Origin: Rana temporaria
Taxonomy: Eukaryota > Chordata > Amphibia > Anura > Ranidae
Assembly (NCBI RefSeq): GCF_905171775.1
Contig: NC_053489.1
Coordinates: 332,540,089 to 332,604,088 of the forward strand
Direction of reading: 5' to 3'
Length of the DNA stretch: 64,000 nt
The position numbers and the translations under genes were made by a program. The notes beneath the pieces were generated by a model. That model was not told the DNA's origin. It made no database searches and saw only the letters and a list, made by a program, of their open reading frames with translations. Shown one piece after another: positions 56,476 through 64,000 of the stretch. The stretch's first letter is position 1. Every line of letters begins with the position of its first letter.

Positions 56476-58270
56476 GTTTTTTTTTATTATATATATATAT
56501 ATATATACTGTATATTATTTTAATGCATTGTATGATTAACATTAAATAAAACTGTTTAATATTTATGTACATAGCTCCGCTAATGATCAGTCATAATATT
56601 TATAATGTTTTAAATAGTTTTGGATAGGGTGAAGGATGCTCACCTCAGTTGAAGTTTTATGGCTATCCAGAGCTTTATTAGAAAGATGTCCCCTCTCTTT
56701 CTAAATTGGTAAGAAAGTCATGGAAAATCTGGAACAGAAAAAAGGAGTCAATAAAAACCTAGCCTTCCCTTGCAATAAAAATGCTTATTTATCTTTGTCT
56801 GTGTTACCATTTTAGATTTTACTATCCAATGTTAAAACAATAAGGGCAGAAGATTTAATAAACCGGACCATCAGTCGTTTTTTTTCCCCCTTCTAAGTGT
56901 ACAATACCAACATCAAATATCTGTTTACAAGAAATGCAGTCTGTATTTCTACTCTGTTTCTGTATTACTGCTTTCCCCCTCCTTTACACAACAAACCTTG
57001 CTTTACCCCTCCAACCCCCTTCCCTAATCACTAGGTTATCGTGTAGAAAAAGAAATTTACCCCACGGGGCTTTGGACAGCAAAGGTATAAAAGTGTAACA
57101 AATGTAATATAATAAAACATGGTTTATTTTATGGTTGTCAATAACATACATTTTAAATGCAATAACAATTAAAAGAAAACCCTTTATGGATCTGGTGATA
57201 CAATACATATTCCACAATATTGGACAAATGTATACAACATTGCTTTATGCTGTGTGATGTGCGTTCCCCGACGCGTTTCGACCTCTAAGTGGTCTCTTCA
57301 GGGGGATGGTTGATTCTACAAAAATATACATAACATAAATTTGCGATCAAAAAAGTATAAATATAAATCACATAAATTGACCCAAGAATAAGGTTTACCG
57401 TTAACGAATGAAGTGGGTTTTGTAATGACCAGAGGTCTGCAGAGCCGTTAGAAAATCCGAAGGGAGCGCCACCCACAACCCCATGGGGGAGAGAGGGAAA
57501 CCAAAACAGACCCCAGGGGGGTTGCAAGGAGCCGCACAGTGGACGCCCTCCGAGGATCAGGGGAGCCGGTGCCTGCAGAGTGCCCCCAATGGGTTAGCCC
57601 TGTGTAATTGAAGAGAATTAGAAATATTAAATCATAGCATATTGTGCTAAAGTGTAGGATTATCTGTGGGTAAGGCATGTATAAAAAAGAGGGACTGGCA
57701 GCAGGTTTGTAATCTTATCTGAGAAAAAAAGAAAAAAAAGAAAAAACACTTTTTCCTTTTTTCCTCTTTATTGAATTAGATCTACTCATTGATGACCCGA
57801 AGGGGTAACTAGTCAATGAATAATGGTCAGGAATTGATGTGTATATTAAGGTACTTAATATAAAAATAGTATAAGAGTGCTCCATTGGCAGACAAAAGTG
57901 ATTAAGAGACTTTATTAGTCTGGTAAAGAGTGCGTGTCCATGGGTGGGGATGTGTGAGACACATTACAATGTGTATGTTATGTGGACCATCAAAGAATAT
58001 GTGGATACATATGGTGATAGTAAAAATGTTGGAAATATATGAAAATAAATAAATAAATAAATAAACAAGAAAACAAAAAGAAGGGGGGAGTGAAAGTTGA
58101 AAAATCAACATAGGAGTGTACTAATAAAAGGGTGCTGTTACCTGATAAGGGATTAAATGGATATGAGTAGGTAAATTGTGGGCTTGTAAGGCTTGTTGTT
58201 GAGTATTCAGATCTAGGCTGCAGACAGTGCAGGGAAGACCCAGGCTTCCAATGTTGGAGGAGATAAAAGG
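56476..58270. other. Upstream side of ALDH1B1, no second coding exon seen
   Basis: It includes an AT microsatellite at 56489-56508 and a repeat segment with GACGCGTTTCGACCTCTAAG near 57270. GCGTTTCG..TTCAGG blocks of this kind are common in frog repeats. It could contain a 5'UTR intron. Confidence 0.4.
58043..58068. repeat. Microsatellite (AAAT)n
   Basis: About six AAAT units. Confidence 0.9.
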
Positions 58271-58276
58271 AATGAA

Positions 58277-58470
58277 CTGCTGTCCATGCTCAGCTGCCTG
58301 GAATCAAGACTTGACTCACAGGCAGACTGTCTTTTATATGCCAGTGGGCGTGGCCATGAATGGGGGCTTAACACTGCTGTCCATGCTCAGCTGCCTGGAA
58401 TCAAAACTTGACTCACAGGCAGACTATCTTTTTTATGCCAGTGGGCGTGGCCATGAGTGGGGGCTAAACA
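58277..58470. repeat. Two-copy tandem duplication, 97-bp unit
   Basis: CTGCTGTCCATGCTCAGCTG through GTGGGCGTGGCCATGA occurs twice, 97 bases apart, with few differences. The second copy ends at the CpG-dense block. Confidence 0.88.
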
Positions 58471-58494
58471 CATGCTGGCTCCAGGCTTCCCCAT

Positions 58495-58870
58495 AGATCA
58501 CGGAGATGACGTAAGGGCCGCTACACGAGCGGCCCTGGTGCGGCTCCCTCGGCGCTCCGGAAGGTCGGGGGACCCCGACCACTGTCGTCACCCCCGTCGC
58601 AAGCTGCATGACATCGTGGCGAGCCGCGCACGCCGGCGCCTCATGCGCGCGCAGCCCGCCACAGCCATACGGGGATGATCGCAGAGCGCCGCCGGCAAGG
58701 CAAAGCTCAGTGGGCGGTCGAGACCCCCGGCCGCACCTGAGCAGAAAAAGGGGGGGGGTTGGGAATGTGGAACACTCCACCGCCCCCCACCACCTTGCCG
58801 GGAACCCCCATGGGACCGCGGAAACCCCCCCCCGGGGGCACAGAGGGGCCTCCCGGATGACCGGCTACAA
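58495..58870. promoter_or_regulatory. CpG-dense block, possible CpG island
   Basis: CpG and GC content are far above the surroundings (for example GCGAGCCGCGCACGCCGGCG). It lies about 2 kb upstream of the ALDH1B1 ATG in the position of a possible promoter and first exon. It could equally be the GC-rich part of an interspersed repeat, and no start site can be named. Confidence 0.35.
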
Positions 58871-58899
58871 TAAAAACTGGTTGCAAACATGGCAATAAT

Positions 58900-61120
58900 G
58901 CACATGATGGTGTAGAACGGTGTCGTAAAATGCATGTGAGCTATACATCAAAAATATTTACATGAGCTGTGTGCTAATTCCATATCATGAAAACCCATGC
59001 GTGTGTGATCCCCAGCAGATACCCCTGTGGGTGTCTGAGCAGAAATGCAATTCAGAAGTACGTGGTAGATGCTTACTGATGCGTGGGGAGAAGAGAGAAG
59101 AAAGGAATCATTCACTCTAGTCCCACAAATAATGGGTGTCTTATCTATGGTGAGAAACACCCATAAGTAATCCTTGAATAAATGTCAAGGTGTCACTAGG
59201 TTATAGTTCAATGAAATATATATCTAAGAGCCCCAAATTCTTGAATCTGTTGTAATCGAACATGGACTTGATGGGAGAGCACTGGATTCCTCCAATGCAA
59301 GAGGCATTATGGAGGGGGTCAAGAGACTCAAGTAAGTAAAACACTGGATAAGCAGTGTTTTTTTTTTAATTGTGCAATGGTGGCAGGGCATTGGCAGATG
59401 TGGTGTGTTTTTATTTTGAACTACCTGAATTCTGGGGCTTCCAGGGTGATCTGGAAGTTAAAAATTAATGCCTGTAATGTCATATTGTAAAGTAGGAAAC
59501 AGTAAAAAATGTATTTATGTGTTGACAAAATAGGAAGATGGTGTAGGGTATGGCCTGTTTTTATCTCCAGATAATGAGCCCAGGCTGGGAAGGCATAGTC
59601 ATTGATGGAGTGGCCACTGCTGGACCTGTCATTGTTGAAGGGGGGCACACTGAAAGGTAAGCTTTTCAAACACCAGCCGTATGGTAACTTGCAACGATCG
59701 CTCCCCTTTCCCTCCCTTTCCACACTGTGTGCTATCCTTCCTCTGTAGCTCCTATGTATACTGTAGCTCTTCAAAAAGTCAGCAAAGGATAAAACATTGA
59801 GCTATGTACATTTTTATTATATGTTCAAAATTGTTAAAAGTTTCCTTTTATTGGATAAATGGTACACAAGAGAAGCCATGTCTGTTGTGTTACTCCTACA
59901 CAGTGCTAAAGTCTTAGAAGCTTACACTTAAATATGCAGTGGGATAATATGATAGGTCATGGAACATGGTTGAGGAAAGGAGAAGTGAACGTTTCAATAC
60001 ACTATGAGGCTGGTGTTTGAAAAGACTATGTACATGGGGAGAATTTAATTCCTTTTCAAAAGTTATTGGCATGTGCTCTGCCATCTCTGTTGAGTTATAG
60101 CCAACATGGGAACCTATATGGGAGTTTAGCTTTATGGGATGCAGCTAACTCTGGCGAAGTGGCTCCCAGTAGTTCCCTTGACATAATTTCACTACCACTA
60201 TATTACTCCATATATGGAGAATTATGTAACTATAAACCTACAACAACTTTATTATTAAGGTGCAGATATGAACTTTCCCTCTTGCAGGGCAGATACGTGC
60301 CACATAACCTGCCCACCAATAACCTGGTGACATCCTTTCCTGGGCACTAGAGGTTGGGTCAATCAGCATTGGACCTAATGCTATGTCAAGGGTACCACTA
60401 TTTAGGCATCTCTTCTCAAAGTATAACCTGCTTATGGTCCGGTATCAGAACGGCAGGGACTGCATGCTTGAAATCCTGGAGTGATGGGAGTTGGGAGAAA
60501 AGGGTCTCGCCTTTTTTTTTATATTTATATATATATTTTTTCAAATTAAACTTTAACTGTACCCTTCATAGTGCTTTGCAAAAACAGCAAATGTGATGAG
60601 CCCATTTGATGAAATTGTCAGCAAATGCTCAGCCAACAAATATTCTCCTCAATTCACACTCTTCATGTTTTATGACAATATCCTGAGAGTATTTGCAGAA
60701 TAGCAGCAGCCATTCTTCTTGCACAAAGCACCTTGTTGGAACCGTGAACTACGTACGCTTACAGATTTTTTGATCAGCAGGAGCTTAACCACGTTCTGCA
60801 CTGCCTCCTACTGACCGCAGTTCACATTTAAAAAAATGTGAAATATACATGACAATATATTAAAAGGCAACATATTTTTAAAGATAAAAAGAAAGTAGTA
60901 ATGACTGATTTTTTTGTTGTTGTTGTTGACTTGATGTCACATTGGATGTCACAAATGGATGTCACAAATGACTTTGATACCATAACATTCAATATTAAGA
61001 ACTCCAAAGTCACGTGGGTGAGATTCGAACAGGACTCAATCACACCACTCTATCTACCGGGGCTATTATGGTCATCCAAACCACAAGCTTCGGAACTTGG
61101 TTCCAGAAACCAAATAGTAA
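58900..61120. other. No recognised gene
   Basis: Mixed AT-rich sequence with T runs and a short GGATGTCACAAAT duplication near 60942-60970. No exon is supported. Confidence 0.35.
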
Positions 61121-61124
61121 CCGT

Positions 61125-61864
61125 GGTCCGGATTCAGATAGGAGATACGACGGGGTAACTCCTGATACGCCGTCGTATCTCTGAGTGCGGGCCATCGTAT
61201 CTATGCGCCTGATTCAGAGAATCAGTTACGCATAGATTTCCCTAAGATCCGACCGGCGTAAGTGTCTTACACCATCGTATCTTGGGCTGCATATTTACGC
61301 TGGCCGCTAGGTGGCGCTTCCGTATAGTTACGCAAGGAATATGCTAATTAGGTACTTACGCCGATTCAGAAACATACATCCCGCCGGCGCATTTTTTACG
61401 TCGTTTACGTTAGGCTTTTTTCGGCGTATAGTTACCCCTGCTATATGAGGCGTAGCTAATGTTAAGTATGGACGTCGTTCCCGCGCCAAGTTTTGAAAAT
61501 TTTACGTTGTTTGCGTAAGTCGTTCGCGAATAGGGCTGTACGTCATTTACGTTTACGTCTAATCCAATACGTCCTTACGGCGTACTTTGGAGCAATGCAC
61601 ACTGGGATATTTCACGGACGGCGCATGCGCCGTTCACAAAAAACATCCAAAACGCGGGGTCAACTGAAATTTAAATAAAACACGCCCACAACATCCCCAT
61701 TTGAATTAGGCGGGCTTACGCCGCCACACATACGTTACGCCACCGTAACTAAGGGCGCAAGTTCTTTCTGCATACGGAACTTGCGCCCAAGGTTACAGCG
61801 GCGTAACGTATCTTATATACGTTACGCCCGCCCATAGATAGAGCATTCTATCTGAATCTGGCCC
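61125..61864 (+). mobile_element. Multi-hairpin element, TIR GGTCCGGATTCAGATAG
   Basis: The left end GGTCCGGATTCAGATAG faces the right end CTATCTGAATCTGGCCC. The interior includes GATACGCCGTCGTATC, AATGTTAAGTATGGACGTCG and GGCGCATGCGCCG (61620). The flanking 3-mers do not match. Confidence 0.85.
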
Positions 61865-61912
61865 ATGAGTCTAAAGCTTTGGTTCCTCTACAAGGATACC
61901 ATAACATTCTCA

Positions 61913-62352
61913 TGCTGCGTACACACAATCGTTTTTCATGATGAGAAAAATGCTATTTTTTTTAATTGGTTGTTAAAAACGATCGTGTGTAGGCTCTAGA
62001 GCATTTTTCTCGACGAGAAAAATGGGCTTTAAGAATTCAGAACCTGCTCTATTTTTTCTTGCTTTTTCTCATCGTGAAAAACGGTCGTGTGTAGGCTTTA
62101 ACGACGGGGAAAAAAAGTGCATGCTCAGAAGCAAGTTATGAGAAGGGAAATTTGCATAATCAGCCCAAAGTGTGGCGCCATTCGAATGGAACTTCCCCTT
62201 TATAGTGCCGTTGTACGTGTTGTACGTCACTGCGCTTTGCTCGAGCATTTTTTATCGCGATCGTGTGTATGCAAGGCAGGCTTAAGAGGAATCACGTCGA
62301 GAAAAACTTTGTTTTTTTCCATGACATGAAAAACGGTCGTGTGTACGCAGCA
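61913..62352. mobile_element. Foldback element, TIR TGCTGCGTACACAC
   Basis: TGCTGCGTACACAC and GTGTGTACGCAGCA are perfect inverted ends. The interior alternates TTTTTCTCGACGAGAAAAA-type hairpins. A broken relative is at 31550-31730. Confidence 0.8.
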
Positions 62353-62359
62353 TAAGACA

Positions 62360-63270
62360 CATATAACATATTTTATGTTATATAATCTGATAACATTATT
62401 TTTATGGCGTAAGTCACCAAAAAGTAAGGTTACTACATTTCTCAGTTTTTATACATTAGCATATTGGTTTGCCTGACACCTAAACATTACCTAAACCTAA
62501 ATGTTACCTTTCTAAGTAGAGCATCTAAGCTTATGAATCCGTTGTATTAGAATGTTATACTGCATTAGCCTTTGGTGCAAGCAATAGCCTGTTTAAATTC
62601 TAACCATAAATCTAAACTTCATTCTAACTCAAAGATAATGTTAACAGCCCTGTAGATAAGTGTTTCCATGGCTGCATGGACACTCACTGATGTGATCTTT
62701 AAACTGACAGTCAAAGATGTATTTAGTACAAACGGTTACTTTTATACTTTCTTTGTGATGCTAAAAGAAGCTGGCTGTGTAATAACATGTTAAATTAGGC
62801 ACTGAACAAGAAAAATGTTGCTGACTTGTAAAGCATTAACGTTCCTTATGCGTATACCAGGAAAACACATCACCACAAAGCAAATTGAGCAGTTTTCTGC
62901 AGCTGTCCACTGCTTTGTTGAGATAGTGAACATCATTTTTTTTATGAAATGTACAGATTGACAAGAAAATAAGCATGCTGTAAGGAAACACTCACCAAAT
63001 AAAAGTCCAGCTGCAGAATAAATGTTTCAGTCAGGCCTCATTTCTGTCTCACAGCTCAGTCGTTTTTTCAGTAATCAGTATAAAAGGGAGGAGAATTTCA
63101 GGTTTCATCCTCCTCCCCCATGTTACGTGCATAATCCAGCACAAAAGAACAGTAACGACAATCAGCTCTGCCATTTGTCGCTGTTTATAATGAAATTATT
63201 GTTTGGACAGCAATTTGTTACAAGGATGTCTTATTAAATGAAACTGAATAGAGATCTCTGTACCATGTAC
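62360..63270. other. No recognised gene
   Basis: AT-rich. TATAAAAGGGAGGAG near 63080 looks like a TATA box, but nothing downstream reads as a gene. Confidence 0.35.
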
Positions 63271-63274
63271 AGTA

Positions 63275-63400
63275 CCTTTAAAAAAAAATATTCATACCCT
63301 TTGAGATTTTCCACATTTTGTCATGTTACAACCAAGAATGTAAATGTGTTTTAGTTGGATTTTATGTGATAGACCAAGACAAAGTGGCGCATAATTGAGG
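63275..63400. mobile_element. End fragment of a Tc1/mariner element
   Basis: TATTCATACCCTTTGAGATT, CATTTTGTCATGTTACAACC and TTATGTGATAGACCAAGACA in this order are the familiar noncoding end of vertebrate Tc1-like transposons, as I recall. The transposase is absent. Confidence 0.8.
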
Positions 63401-63689
63401 TCTGGCTGACCTGGATGGATGGTCAGTCAGTGCTCCATTCCAGAATCCTATCCAGGCCAAGCACAGGTTTCATCGACCTCCCGGGACCCCTGCTGTGGCG
63501 AGGCGCCATCAGGAACGAGCGCCGGCCATTCAAAAATGGCACCAGGTGGTGACATTACATCACTGCTCATGCGCTCGCCCACAGCACCCGGCTGAGCGTG
63601 TAGTTGTCCCGACCCCGGTAGACTCCGGAACGGCGCATGCACATTTGCGCTGTCGGCCGGCAGCCATATTTTTACGGGCACCACTGCCC

Positions 63690-63960
63690 GTAATTAAAGG
63701 GGTCTTCCAGATTCTGATAAGCCCCCAACCCACAGACCCCCACAACCAACACCCAGGGTTGTCGGTAAGAGGTCCTTGTCCCCATCAACAAGGGGAAAAG
63801 GTGCTTTGGGGTGGGGGGTGCAGAGCATTCACCCCCCCATGTTGCAGATGTGTGGACTGGTCGCCATCCTCCCCTTTCTTGACTTGCCGGGATGCATGCT
63901 TTAATAAGGGTCTGGTATGGATTTTGGGGGGGGAGTCATCAGCGCATATCAATGAAGGAG
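63690..63960. mobile_element. Fragment of the large foldback family
   Basis: GATTCTGATAAGCCCCCAACC, AAAGGTGCTTTGGGGTGGGG and GGTCTGGTATGGATTTTGGG match 16875-17130 in order. Confidence 0.75.
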
Positions 63961-64000
63961 AATAATTACCTGTTTGCAAAGTTTTATAACAAACTATGAA

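Noticed and set aside
63070..63110. TATA box and possible promoter (TATAAAAGGGAGG)
   Set aside because: No gene structure follows it on either strand within reach, so the match alone is not enough.

Overview
This window looks like nuclear DNA from a frog, most likely a ranid. That placement is an inference from recalled repeat families, not a database match. It is gene-poor, with spliced genes, very long introns and a dense, nested load of DNA transposons: Tc1/mariner relics, hAT-type elements with 8-bp target duplications, foldback elements with 3-bp duplications and TTAA-flanked elements. There are also an L1-like LINE tail, a tRNA-derived SINE and several minisatellites. No bacterial-type genes, rRNA, tRNA genes or CRISPR arrays are supported.

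Two protein-coding genes are supported. On the + strand, exons at 38888-38997, 43183-43299 and 46202-46359, plus an untranslated last exon from about 51150, encode the immunoglobulin domain and C-terminus of an IGFBPL1-like secreted protein (IGFBP-like 1, related to IGFBP7). The first exon (signal peptide, IGFBP and Kazal domains) was not found, so bases 1-38887 are probably first-intron sequence and the first intron would exceed 38.8 kb. On the - strand, 54906-56453 is an uninterrupted 515-residue mitochondrial aldehyde dehydrogenase, called ALDH1B1. A splice acceptor lies 7 nt before its ATG. The two genes are tail to tail, as I recall for IGFBPL1 and ALDH1B1 on human 9p13, and each call strengthens the other.

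Layout: 1-38.9 kb is repeat-filled presumed intron, with foldback elements, Tc1 relics at about 15.9, 19.3 and 25.9-28.5 kb, an element-in-element block at 29.8-31.5 kb, and a 46/48-bp minisatellite at 33.4-34.7 kb. 38.9-51.3 kb holds the IGFBPL1 exons with more transposons, including an L1 fragment 24 nt past the exon-2 donor and a hAT element carrying a 26-bp minisatellite. 51.3-54.9 kb is the intergenic tail-to-tail gap. 54.9-56.5 kb is ALDH1B1. 56.5-64 kb is its upstream side, with a CpG-dense block near 58.5-58.9 kb and more repeats.

The most unusual structure is a family of about 590-740-bp elements, at least eight copies, that appear to be built from several consecutive hairpins. They are flanked by 3-bp duplications with no shared sequence, and several carry NRF1-like GCGCATGCGC motifs. 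I see no new biochemical gene system.
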